From Hymenobacter aerilatus (GTDB lineage: Bacteria > Bacteroidota > Bacteroidia > Cytophagales > Hymenobacteraceae), in the NCBI RefSeq assembly GCF_022921095.1, contig NZ_CP095053.1, forward strand, positions 848,501-912,500: 64,000 nt of DNA, given 5' to 3'. Numbering within the stretch: the stretch's first letter is position 1; each line of letters opens with the position of its first letter. Positions 35,425-43,378 of the stretch are shown in pieces. The position numbers and the translations under genes are program-made. The notes below the pieces were generated by a model. The model was not told the DNA's origin. It made no database searches and saw only the letters and a list, made by a program, of their open reading frames with translations.

Positions 35425-36045
35425 CTACCCCTTGGCCCGCACGGCCTTTTTGCCGGCAACGGGCGCGGCCAGCTTGTCTGGGTTGTCGGCCAGAAACTTA
35501 CCCCAGCTTTTGCCGCCGGCTTTCTGGTTGTTGCCTTTTTGGTAATGGTGGCACATGGCCACAGCCAGCGCATCGGTGGCATCCAGAAACTTGGGAGCTT
35601 CCTCGATGGGCGGCAGTTGCAGGGTTTGACGCAGCATGTGAGCCACTTGCTCCTTACTGGCTGCGCCCGAGCCCGTTACCGACTGTTTTACCTTGGTAGG
35701 CGCGTATTCTACGTACGGAATTTGGCGCGACAGGCAGGCGGCAATGGCCACACCCTGCGCCCTACCCAGCTTCAGCATACTCTGGGCATTCACGCCGTAG
35801 AAGGGCGCTTCGATGGCCAGCTCGTCGGGCAGAAACTCGTCAATCAGCTCCACCATGCGGTCGTAGATGCGCTTGAGCTTGAGGGCGTGGTTGGCCAGCT
35901 TTTTCATCTCAATCACATCGTAGCGCAGCACCTTCACTTTGGAACCCTGCACCTCAATCATGGCATAGCCCATGATCTGCGTGCCAGGGTCGACCCCCAT
36001 GATGATTTTGGGAAGTAAATCGGTGGCGGTGAGGGGTGCGAGCAT
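35425..36045 (-). CDS. ruvC: Crossover junction endodeoxyribonuclease RuvC
   Basis: A 206-aa Holliday-junction resolvase from ATG 36045 (MLAPLTATDLLPKI). The acidic catalytic residues are readable: Asp in IMGVDPGTQIMGYA, Glu in LAIEAPFYGVNAQS, and the Asp pair in FLDATDALAVAMCHH. The C-terminal tail (KKAVRAKG) is basic. The open frame continues to 36177 without family support. It acts with RuvAB in recombinational repair; ruvA/B are not nearby. Confidence 0.95.
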   Translation of the reverse strand: MLAPLTATDLLPKIIMGVDPGTQIMGYAMIEVQGSKVKVLRYDVIEMKKLANHALKLKRIYDRMVELIDEFLPDELAIEAPFYGVNAQSMLKLGRAQGVAIAACLSRQIPYVEYAPTKVKQSVTGSGAASKEQVAHMLRQTLQLPPIEEAPKFLDATDALAVAMCHHYQKGNNQKAGGKSWGKFLADNPDKLAAPVAGKKAVRAKG

Positions 36046-36162
36046 GAGCGAGTGATTTCGGGGGCGGGTGGCCGGTAGAAGCAGATACGTGTCGGTTTTC
36101 AGGTAGCAGTATCTGCTAGAAACCAGTTCCCGACAACCAACAACTAGCAACTGACAACTAAC

Positions 36163-37230
36163 TTGCCGGGACAACAAGCTTTTTCTCTTTTGCCTCCCGA
36201 CCCTCTACAAAACTACGCCCAAAAGCCGGATAATGCTGGCCGGCGGCGCAATTGGCTGGTGCTGGCGGGCAAATTACTCGTGACGCTGCTCACGCTGGGC
36301 TTGCTGTACTACTCTGTGTTTGCCGATGCTGCTACGGCCGCCGCCTGGCGGCAGTTGGTAGCCGCCTCGCTCACGGGCGCGGGCCGCGGGCCAGTACTGG
36401 CCGCGCTGGCGCTGGTGCCCGTCAACTGGGGCCTGGAGGCCTGGAAGTGGTGGCGCCTAGCCCGGCACCTAGAGCCCGTCTCGTTTCGGCGCAGCTACCG
36501 CGCCGTACTCGTGGGCCTCACCCTGGGCTTCGTGACGCCTAATCGGGTAGGCGACTACGCCGGCCGCATCATCGAGTTGAAAAGCCGTCGGCTGGATGCC
36601 TTGGGGGCCGTGTTTCTGGGCCGCTATTGCCAGCTGATTGCCACAGTAATAGCCGGCTCGGTAGGCATTGCCTACTTTCTGTTGCGGTTTTACTTGGTAG
36701 GTTACCCGGCCACGCAGGTAGGCGTGGTGGTTGCCGTGCTGCTGCTGAATGCGGCTGTGCTGCTGCCGTACTACCGCTCGCGCCTGTTGCTGGCTGCTCT
36801 GGGGCTAGTGCGACCGTTGCGCCGTTTTCGCCGGTTTCTGGCCATCATGCCCAGCTACTCGGCCCGCGCCCTCACAGTAGTACTAGCCATTGCCGGACTG
36901 CGCTACCTAGTGTTCTGCGTGCAATTTGGCTTGCTGTTGCTGGCCTACGGCGCCCGGCCGGGGGTAGGCGAGGGGCTGGCCGCCGTGGCAGGCACGTTTT
37001 TGTTCAAGTCGTTGGTGCCCTCGCTCAACGCCCTGGCCGATGTGGGCGTGCGGGAGCTGTCGGCCACGCATTTGTTTGGCTTGCTGGGCCAACCGGTGCT
37101 GCCGGTGCTCAGCGCCAGCCTCAGTCTGTGGGTCGTCAATATTGCGCTGCCCAGCGCGGTAGGGCTGCTGTTTGTACTGCAAGTGAAGGTTTCCCGAAAG
37201 AAAAAAGCCCGTCGGGCCACTCATTCATGA
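36163..37230 (+). CDS. UPF0104/LPG synthetase-type integral membrane protein
   Basis: A 355-aa protein with about eight membrane segments, of the flippase-like domain family that includes the membrane part of MprF. Motifs: NWGLEAWKWWRLARHLEP, TLGFVTPNRVGDYAGRI and a C-terminal VNIALPSAVGLLFVLQVK. Its stop overlaps the start of the glycosyltransferase gene by 4 bp (ATGA), so the two are translationally coupled. The pair is common in polar-lipid or glycolipid synthesis. Start TTG 36163 is uncertain. Confidence 0.83.
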   Translation: MPGQQAFSLLPPDPLQNYAQKPDNAGRRRNWLVLAGKLLVTLLTLGLLYYSVFADAATAAAWRQLVAASLTGAGRGPVLAALALVPVNWGLEAWKWWRLARHLEPVSFRRSYRAVLVGLTLGFVTPNRVGDYAGRIIELKSRRLDALGAVFLGRYCQLIATVIAGSVGIAYFLLRFYLVGYPATQVGVVVAVLLLNAAVLLPYYRSRLLLAALGLVRPLRRFRRFLAIMPSYSARALTVVLAIAGLRYLVFCVQFGLLLLAYGARPGVGEGLAAVAGTFLFKSLVPSLNALADVGVRELSATHLFGLLGQPVLPVLSASLSLWVVNIALPSAVGLLFVLQVKVSRKKKARRATHS

Positions 37231-38498
37231 AAACGAACTGGCTAGGGGTAGGGCTTGTAGTAGCGCCGCTGGTGTACGCCGGCGTGATGGTAGTCCTGCG
37301 CCGGGCGTGGACCTCAATGGGGGCCTCACCCCCTAGCCCCCTCTTCGAAAAAGGAGAGGGGAGACTAGTTTTAGAACTAGAAGCTAGAGTAAATAAGGTA
37401 TTATTAAATTTAGAGCTAGAAAAACTAGTAGCTAGTTCCCCCTCTCCTACGGAGAGGGGGTTAGGGGGTGAGGTTTCCCATGAACCCTACTTCTCCGTCC
37501 TCATTGCCGCCCGCAACGAAGCCGCTACCCTGCCGCATCTGCTGCACGACTTGCGCCAGCAAACCCTACCCGCCGCGCAGTTTGAAGTCATTCTGGTCGA
37601 CGACCATTCCACTGATGCCACGGCAGCCGTAGCTGCTCAGGCTGCTACTGATTTCCCGCTTCACCTCATTCAACTAGCCCAGCAGCCCGGCGCGCCTACC
37701 GGCAAAAAAGCGGCCCTGCAAGCGGCCTTGGCCGTGGCCCGCGCGCCCTGGGTGGTTTGCACCGATGCCGATTGCCGCCTCGGCCCCGACTGGCTCCGCA
37801 GCTACGCCCAGCTCATCTGGCAGGCGCCTACCACGCGCTTTATCAGCGGCCCCGTGCTGCTCACTGGCCCCGATACCGTGCTGCACCGCCTGATGGGGCT
37901 GGAGTTTGCCGGGCTAGTAGGGGTAGGCGGCGCCTGCATCCAGGCCGGTTTCCCCACGATGTGCAACGGTGCCAACCTTACCTACCGTCGCGACTCCTTC
38001 GCGGCCGTGCAGGGGTTTGCCGGCAACGAGCACCTGGCCAGCGGCGACGACGAATTTCTGCTCCACAAACTGCACGCGGCCTACCCTGGCAGCATTCGAT
38101 TTTTGCAGGCTGAGGCGGCCGTGGTGCGCACGGGCGCGCCGCCTACCTTAGCAGCGTTGCTGCGGCAGCGGGTGCGCTGGGCCAGCAAATGGCGCCACTA
38201 CCAAGCCGATGCGCCGCAACGCCTGGCGGTGCTGGTGTTGCTGGCTAATCTGTCGTTGGCGGCCGGGCCAGTGCTATGGCTGTGGCAGCCAAGCCTGGGG
38301 CCGTGGGTAGGAGCGGGGTGGGCACTCAAGCTCGGCGCCGATGTATGGTTTCTCCGTCCTGTGCTGCGCCTGTTGCACCGGCAGCGGTGGCTACGCATGG
38401 TGCCGCTGTTGCAATTAGCCTACGCGCCCTACGCGCTAGGGGTAGGGCTGCTGGGCCTACGCGGTGGCTACCAGTGGAAGGGGAGGCAGGTGAAATAA
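37227..38498 (+). CDS. Family 2 glycosyltransferase with in-frame palindromic insertion
   Basis: A 423-aa membrane-linked GT2 from ATG 37227. The catalytic region begins with YFSVLIAARNEAATLP, then VILVDDHSTDATA, CTDADCRLGP (DxD), SGDDEFLL and RQRVRWASKW (QxxRW), and the C-terminus has three membrane segments. Between the N-terminal membrane helix (to about residue 32) and the GT domain, residues 33-82 are encoded by a 150-bp palindromic element (37324-37473) and read SPPSPLFEKGEGR...SPSPTERGLGGEV. That insert is absent from the usual fold and AT-rich in its centre. Frame is kept, so the enzyme may be functional. Confidence 0.9.
   Translation: MKTNWLGVGLVVAPLVYAGVMVVLRRAWTSMGASPPSPLFEKGEGRLVLELEARVNKVLLNLELEKLVASSPSPTERGLGGEVSHEPYFSVLIAARNEAATLPHLLHDLRQQTLPAAQFEVILVDDHSTDATAAVAAQAATDFPLHLIQLAQQPGAPTGKKAALQAALAVARAPWVVCTDADCRLGPDWLRSYAQLIWQAPTTRFISGPVLLTGPDTVLHRLMGLEFAGLVGVGGACIQAGFPTMCNGANLTYRRDSFAAVQGFAGNEHLASGDDEFLLHKLHAAYPGSIRFLQAEAAVVRTGAPPTLAALLRQRVRWASKWRHYQADAPQRLAVLVLLANLSLAAGPVLWLWQPSLGPWVGAGWALKLGADVWFLRPVLRLLHRQRWLRMVPLLQLAYAPYALGVGLLGLRGGYQWKGRQVK
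37324..37473. repeat. 150-bp palindromic element inside the glycosyltransferase gene
   Basis: Terminal inverted repeats start CCTCACCCCCTAGCCCCCTC on the left and end GAGGGGGTTAGGGGGTGAGG on the right, each containing a smaller internal hairpin (CTCT..GGAGAGGG). The 75-bp centre is AT-rich with many CTAG tetramers (ACTAGTTTTAGAACTAGAAG). Its length, 150, is a multiple of three and no stop is read through it in the gene's frame. Confidence 0.88.
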
Positions 38499-38584
38499 AA
38501 AGCGTTTTTTACTTGAGAATATAACGCGCCTGACGGTACTTGAGGGGGTAAGCAATAACAATTAACAACTTCATCAAATATACT

Positions 38585-39088
38585 ATGAGTCAGGCATCGA
38601 TACGCGGCGCATTAACGGTAGGGATGGGGGTAGTAGCGTGCGCCATAGGAGCAGTTTGTTTGTCGGCAGGCGGGCTGTTGCACGAGCCGGAAGAGATAGA
38701 AATGGTTGAGGTTGGGGGGTGTGGAGTGGTAAGCACACCTGTTTCGCAAGAGGCGGAATTGCCAGTGCTGGCCCCGGAGGAAATAGCACGTTTTGCCGCC
38801 GGCGACGCGCTATTTAAAGGCAACTGCGCTCAGTGCCATGCAATGAACGACGTCGTGGTCGGCCCTGCATTAGCTGGCATCACCAAGCGACAATCAGAAA
38901 AATGGATTGTGAAATGGGTGCAGAATTCTTCGAAAGTCATTGCGAGCGGAGATGTATACGGGGTGAAACTGTACGAGCAATACGGCAAGCAACAGATGCC
39001 CAGCTTCCGGCTTTCTGAGCAGCAAATCAAGAATATTGTAGCCTATATAGAGGTGCAGCAAGGTGCTAGCAGAGTAGCGTATAATTGA
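38585..39088 (+). CDS. Membrane-anchored c-type cytochrome
   Basis: A 167-aa protein: N-terminal hydrophobic segment (VGMGVVACAIGAVCLSAGGLL), acidic linker, then a single-haem class I cytochrome c domain. The haem site is KGNCAQCHAMNDVVVGPAL (CxxCH at about residues 80-84) and the axial Met is in GKQQMPSFRL. It should carry electrons on the periplasmic side. No oxidase genes are adjacent. Confidence 0.9.
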   Translation: MSQASIRGALTVGMGVVACAIGAVCLSAGGLLHEPEEIEMVEVGGCGVVSTPVSQEAELPVLAPEEIARFAAGDALFKGNCAQCHAMNDVVVGPALAGITKRQSEKWIVKWVQNSSKVIASGDVYGVKLYEQYGKQQMPSFRLSEQQIKNIVAYIEVQQGASRVAYN

Positions 39089-39128
39089 GCTACCCACACG
39101 GCTGCCTGACTTTCTCCCGGCTCAAGCT

Positions 39129-39136
39129 TATCTTTG
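39129..39136 (+). promoter_or_regulatory. Bacteroidota -7 element before the OppC-type gene block
   Basis: TATCTTTG matches TAnnTTTG. It lies 26 nt before GTG 39163, which supports that start over the TTG at 39085 in the same frame. A weak -33 (TTTC at about 39110) is present. Confidence 0.5.
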
Positions 39137-39162
39137 CTACCCTCCCCGACCTACACCATCCC

Positions 39163-39420
39163 GTGACCGACGCCGAATTTGATATTCTCGACGAACTATA
39201 TTTCGTCACGCCGTTTGCCGAGCTGAGCCGCAAAACCGGCCTTGCTGCCCCCGTTTTAGAAGAAAATCTGCGCAGCCTGCTGGAGCAGGACCTCATCCGC
39301 AGCTTCTGGCCCGATGCCGATACCGAGCAGGCCTACGAGCCTACCTCCTTCGGTGCCATCTGCCGTGACGCGTTTTTTCTGGCCTCCAAGGAAGGCCTGC
39401 TGCAACACAACACCCGCTAG
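39163..39420 (+). CDS. Small hypothetical protein ahead of the ABC permease
   Basis: About 85 aa from GTG 39163, chosen because a promoter-like TATCTTTG sits at 39129 inside the longer frame. The helical content (FDILDELYFVTPFAELSRKTGL, LEENLRSLLEQDLIRSFW) suggests a small winged-helix or wHTH-like fold, which is inference from the pattern of helices. It ends 2 nt before the permease gene and is probably co-transcribed with it. Confidence 0.6.
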   Translation: MTDAEFDILDELYFVTPFAELSRKTGLAAPVLEENLRSLLEQDLIRSFWPDADTEQAYEPTSFGAICRDAFFLASKEGLLQHNTR

Positions 39421-39422
39421 TT

Positions 39423-40616
39423 GTGGCCGCACCTACCGCTCCCGCGCCCACTGTAGCGGCGGCTGCCCGGCCGCCCGGCTACTACGTGCGGCAGCGGCTG
39501 CTGCAAAATCGGCCCGCCATGTTTGGGCTGGCTTTTATTGGGCTGTGCACGCTGCTGGCGCTGTTGGGCTACTGGGTGCTGCCCGATAACTCCTCCAACG
39601 CCAACAATGGCCTAGTGCAGTTGCAAAAGGAGTCGCCGGGCTTCCAAGTTACCATCCTGAAACTACCGTTGCCTGCGGCCGCCCGCGCTGCTGCCACCGA
39701 CAACCCGCTACGGACGTGGTGGCAGGGCAGGAGTCGCCAGTTTCAGGAAATTCCGGTTGGTGGCCGCCCCACCTTCACCAACGACTCGGCCTTTTTCCCA
39801 CCTTACCAAAACCACAGCGCCCTACCCGACCCGCCGCGCCGCTACAGCCTACGGCAGCTAGCTGGTAAAGACGGTTCACCGGCCGAGCTGCAACGCTTCA
39901 TCCTCGAGGAGCGCGTGGAGCAGCGCACCTACTGGCTGGGCACCGACAAAGCCGGCCGCGACGAGCTGAGCCGCCTGCTACTAGGCACGCGCATCTCCCT
40001 GGGCATTGGCCTGGTCGCCGTCCTGATCTCGCTGGCCCTGGGCATGCTCATCGGGGCCGTAGCGGGCTACGTGGGCGGCTGGGTCGATAGCGTGCTGCTG
40101 GGCTTGATGACGGTGGTGTGGAGCATTCCCGGTATTATGCTGGTCATTGCTATATCGCTGGCCCTCAACAGTAAAGGCGTATGGGTGTCGTTTGTGGCGG
40201 TGGGCCTTACCATGTGGGTAGATGTGGCCCGCGTGGTGCGCGGCCAAATGCTGAGCCTGCGCTCTGCAACGTTTGTAGAGGCAGGGCGCGTATTAGGCCT
40301 ACCCCAGCGCCGATTGATAGCCCGCCACCTGCTGCCCAACATGATTGGTCCGCTGATTGTGTTGGCTACCAGTAACTTCGCGGCGGCTATTCTGCTGGAG
40401 GCCGGACTAAGCTTTCTGGGCCTGGGCGTGCAGCCCCCGGCCCCGTCGTGGGGATTGATGGTGAACGAGGGCTTTCAGCTCCTGGGCACCGAGGCCGGCT
40501 TGTGGCTCACGCTGCTGCCGGGCCTGGCCATCAGTCTGCTGGTGCTGAGCTTCAACCTGCTCGGCAACGGCCTCCGCGACGCCTATGATCCTAAAACACC
40601 CGTTGCCAATGTCTAA
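39423..40616 (+). CDS. ABC transporter permease, OppC/DppC type
   Basis: A 397-aa inner-membrane protein. After the first helix (AFIGLCTLLALLGYWVL) comes a long extracytoplasmic loop (residues ~55-150), then LGTDKAGRDELSRLLLGTRISLGIGL, typical of OppC, and the EAA loop (EAGRVLGLPQRRLIARHLLPN). It would pair with OppB, an ATPase and a binding protein, none of which is in this window. The stop overlaps the next start by 8 bp. Confidence 0.9.
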   Translation: MAAPTAPAPTVAAAARPPGYYVRQRLLQNRPAMFGLAFIGLCTLLALLGYWVLPDNSSNANNGLVQLQKESPGFQVTILKLPLPAAARAAATDNPLRTWWQGRSRQFQEIPVGGRPTFTNDSAFFPPYQNHSALPDPPRRYSLRQLAGKDGSPAELQRFILEERVEQRTYWLGTDKAGRDELSRLLLGTRISLGIGLVAVLISLALGMLIGAVAGYVGGWVDSVLLGLMTVVWSIPGIMLVIAISLALNSKGVWVSFVAVGLTMWVDVARVVRGQMLSLRSATFVEAGRVLGLPQRRLIARHLLPNMIGPLIVLATSNFAAAILLEAGLSFLGLGVQPPAPSWGLMVNEGFQLLGTEAGLWLTLLPGLAISLLVLSFNLLGNGLRDAYDPKTPVANV

Positions 40617-41841
40617 GTATATATCGCCCGAAAAGCGCCTGTTTCTGAAAGAGCGCGAGCTGGGTGCCCTGTTGGAAATCACCCAGGCCATCACGCTCGA
40701 CTCGCCGGAGGCTGCGTTGTATAAAATATTTCAATTCACCCTACTCGGCCAGCTCAACATCCGGCGCATGGTGCTCTATGTGAAGGAAGAAGGCCAGTGG
40801 CAGTGTGTGGTGAGCTTTGGTGGCGGCATGGTCGATTTCTACCGCCTACCCCTGCCCGAGCATATCTTAGAGCACAGCCCTACCCAACCCGTACCCGTGG
40901 CCGACTTAGGCCTGGGCGACGAGTGGCATCAGCTGGAACTGCTGATTCCGGTGCAGCACCGGGGCGAAACCCTGGCCTACGTGCTCATCGGCAACGTGCA
41001 CGACGACTATGTGCCCGAGGAGGCCACCAAGTTTCTGGAAACGCTGAGCAATATTCTGATCGGGGCGGTGGAAAACCGGCGCCTGGGCCGGCAACGCGTG
41101 GCGGCCGCGGCCATGCGTAAGGAAATTGAAATTGCGCAGGAAGTGCAAACCATGCTGTTTCCGCGCAGCCTACCCAACGATGCCGACGTGGCGGTGCATG
41201 CCAGCTACGTGCCGCACACGGCCATCGGGGGCGACTACTACGACGTGGTGCCCATCGATAAAAACCGGTTTTTGTTCTGCGTGGCTGACGTATCGGGCAA
41301 GGGCGTACCGGCGTCGTTGCTGATGTCGAACTTCCAGGCGGGACTACGGACGTTGTTGCGCCAGCAAGCCGATCTGGCAACTATTGTGGCCGAGCTGAAC
41401 AACCTGATTTACCGCAACGCCGTGTCGGAGAAGTTCATCACGGCCTTTTTCGGCATCTACGACCGCGCCACCCGCGAGCTGGAATACGTAAATGCGGGCC
41501 ACAACTCACCCATCCTGCTCTGCGACGACCACCACCACGAGCTGCTGGCCGACGGCACTACCATGCTCGGTATTTTCGAGGAGCTACCCTTCCTGAAAGT
41601 ACAGAAGACCAACGTGCCGTCCCGCTCCCTGCTGCTCACCTACACCGACGGCCTCACCGAAGTGTTTGACCAGGAGGTAGAAGAGTTTGGCGAAGAGGGC
41701 GTCCTCAACTTTCTGCGCCAGTCACGCTACGTACCGCTCCCTACCCTGCACCGCGAGCTGCTCCAGGAAATAGAAGGCTTCAACAGCGAAGGCAGCCACT
41801 TCGCCGACGACATCACCATCCTCACCTGCCGGTTTAAGTGA
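40609..41841 (+). CDS. GAF and PP2C (SpoIIE/RsbU-type) protein phosphatase
   Basis: A 410-aa protein from ATG 40609. Residues ~15-165 form a GAF-like sensor domain (ALYKIFQFTLLGQLNIRRM), followed by the linker AAAMRKEIEIAQEVQTMLFP typical of RsbU-like proteins, and a PP2C catalytic domain with GGDYYDVVPID, CVADVSGKGVPASLLM, and the C-terminal HFADDITILTCRF. It dephosphorylates Ser/Thr of anti-sigma antagonist or similar targets. No partner (STAS or RsbW) gene is adjacent. It overlaps the permease gene by 8 bp. Confidence 0.92.
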   Translation: MSKYISPEKRLFLKERELGALLEITQAITLDSPEAALYKIFQFTLLGQLNIRRMVLYVKEEGQWQCVVSFGGGMVDFYRLPLPEHILEHSPTQPVPVADLGLGDEWHQLELLIPVQHRGETLAYVLIGNVHDDYVPEEATKFLETLSNILIGAVENRRLGRQRVAAAAMRKEIEIAQEVQTMLFPRSLPNDADVAVHASYVPHTAIGGDYYDVVPIDKNRFLFCVADVSGKGVPASLLMSNFQAGLRTLLRQQADLATIVAELNNLIYRNAVSEKFITAFFGIYDRATRELEYVNAGHNSPILLCDDHHHELLADGTTMLGIFEELPFLKVQKTNVPSRSLLLTYTDGLTEVFDQEVEEFGEEGVLNFLRQSRYVPLPTLHRELLQEIEGFNSEGSHFADDITILTCRFK

Positions 41842-41859
41842 GATGGTGAGGATGAGTGG

Positions 41860-41924
41860 TGAGTGAAAAAAGACGCGTGTCATCCTGAACGCAGTGTAGG
41901 ATGACACGCGTCTTTTTTCACTCA
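41860..41924. terminator. TGTCATCCTGAG repeat, copy 7, acting as bidirectional terminator
   Basis: TGAGTGAAAAAAGACGCGTG and its complement pair as a 28-bp stem around an 11-nt loop. The stem holds AAAAAA/TTTTTT runs on both sides, giving a T-run for either direction. It reaches the last 7 bp of the convergent O-antigen ligase gene (stop 41918-41920) and follows the phosphatase gene. It is the trimmed form of the repeat. Confidence 0.88.
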
Positions 41925-43378
41925 TCGCTTTCCACTTCATTCTCCAACCACGTCTGCATCCGAATCAGGATGGCCATATTGATGAAAAAGAAGGAGCCGA
42001 CTTTATCAGTTTCTACCAATTCGTTCAGTAGTAGGTGGAAGACGATGATGAGAAAGGACAAGCTGCTGGCCAGCACAATGTAGCGCTGCGCGGGCAATCG
42101 GCTGCGGTGATATAGTCGCTCACAGAGAAGCAGTGTAGCGCCAACCAACAGCGTAAAAAGCAGGAAACCCGGAACGCCTTGCTCCGCCATCAGCAGCAAG
42201 AAGTAGTTGTGCGTGGTAGAGCGCTCGGGGTTGCGACTGACGTAGGTATGAAAGCTCCAGACGGTGTAGCGCTTGTACTCGGGGTAGAACGTGCTGGGGC
42301 CGCTGCCCATCCAGGGGCGGTCGGCTACCATGTGGCCGGCTGCCACCCAGCGGTACACACGCTCCATCCCCGACATATCTTCGAGCTTGTAGGTGGCCTC
42401 CAGGTGCTTTTCGAAATCCTGCCCGTTGAAGACAGTACGCTCAAAATTAGGGGCGTACTGCAAGTAGGTATTATCATGCACCAGGTAGTAGGTTAGGCCG
42501 ATGGTACCCACCACTACCCCTACCAGCATCAGCCGGGTGAGGCGGTAGCGGATGACGAAGTAGTACAGTGCCGCGACGGGCACCGACAAGAGCGACGCCC
42601 GCGTAAAAGACCCCAGCAACCCAAGAAAAAGCACGAGCGTAGCCGCTCCCCAGAGCCAGCGCGTACGGCTGCGGCCCGCCGCACGCATACCATACAACGC
42701 GTACGGTAGCAGCAGTGCCAGCACTGTGGCGTAGATAACGTGATTGAGATAAAAGGGCTGAATAGCCCAGTTAATGGTATCAAACGAAAAGCCCCGCGTG
42801 GCGTGGCGTACCAGCGTGTATGCAACCGTGAAGCACACGCCGCCCAGATAAAGCGCGCCAATGCGCCACACCCGGTCGGGGCGAGTAAGCAGCAGGAGGG
42901 TGCCAAACAAGAACGGCCCCACGTACCACAGCTTGGCCAGCAGAAACTTCACTGACTTCACTACATCCACCGACGAAAGCATCGTCAGGATAGCCCAGCC
43001 GTAGCCTAGCGCCAGCAGCAGCAGTAGCGGGTGGCGCCACTCCCGGCGGGGTAGGGCGCCAGGGTGCAGCAACAGCGTGAGGCCCACGTTGCCCAACAGG
43101 AGCAGCATGAGGGGCTCAGAAGGCATGTCGAGGCTGAGGCCGCCAACTAGGCCACTGATTTCATACGAGAAAGGGAGCGTACATAGGAACGCATAATACA
43201 GCAGGCGCCACTCCACCGCAAAAACCGCGCCCGCTAGTACGGCCAGCGCGGGGAGTAGCCACAGAGGAGAGCCGGCCAGCAGCGCCAGTACGCCCCCCGG
43301 CAGCAGCAGCAGCAAAAACAGCACAAAGACGCGCTGAAGTTGGTCGGCAGGGCGCAGCAACTGCAACAAACGACTCAT
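41918..43378 (-). CDS. O-antigen ligase family protein
   Basis: A 486-aa membrane protein with about 10-12 hydrophobic segments. The large periplasmic loop (KRYTVWSFHTYVSRNPERSTTHNYFLLLMAEQG) carries the HNxFL motif of WaaL-type ligases. Such proteins transfer a lipid-linked glycan to its acceptor or polymerise polysaccharide. It overlaps the chain-length gene by 4 bp (ATGA). The minus-strand pair faces the flippase gene divergently. Confidence 0.85.
   Translation of the reverse strand: MSRLLQLLRPADQLQRVFVLFLLLLLPGGVLALLAGSPLWLLPALAVLAGAVFAVEWRLLYYAFLCTLPFSYEISGLVGGLSLDMPSEPLMLLLLGNVGLTLLLHPGALPRREWRHPLLLLLALGYGWAILTMLSSVDVVKSVKFLLAKLWYVGPFLFGTLLLLTRPDRVWRIGALYLGGVCFTVAYTLVRHATRGFSFDTINWAIQPFYLNHVIYATVLALLLPYALYGMRAAGRSRTRWLWGAATLVLFLGLLGSFTRASLLSVPVAALYYFVIRYRLTRLMLVGVVVGTIGLTYYLVHDNTYLQYAPNFERTVFNGQDFEKHLEATYKLEDMSGMERVYRWVAAGHMVADRPWMGSGPSTFYPEYKRYTVWSFHTYVSRNPERSTTHNYFLLLMAEQGVPGFLLFTLLVGATLLLCERLYHRSRLPAQRYIVLASSLSFLIIVFHLLLNELVETDKVGSFFFINMAILIRMQTWLENEVESDE

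Noticed and set aside
36627..37226. Long N-terminal extension of the glycosyltransferase frame, about 200 codons ahead of 37227
   Set aside because: It overlaps the UPF0104 gene in another frame and reads as low-complexity shadow sequence; ATG 37227 with the ATGA overlap is the natural start.
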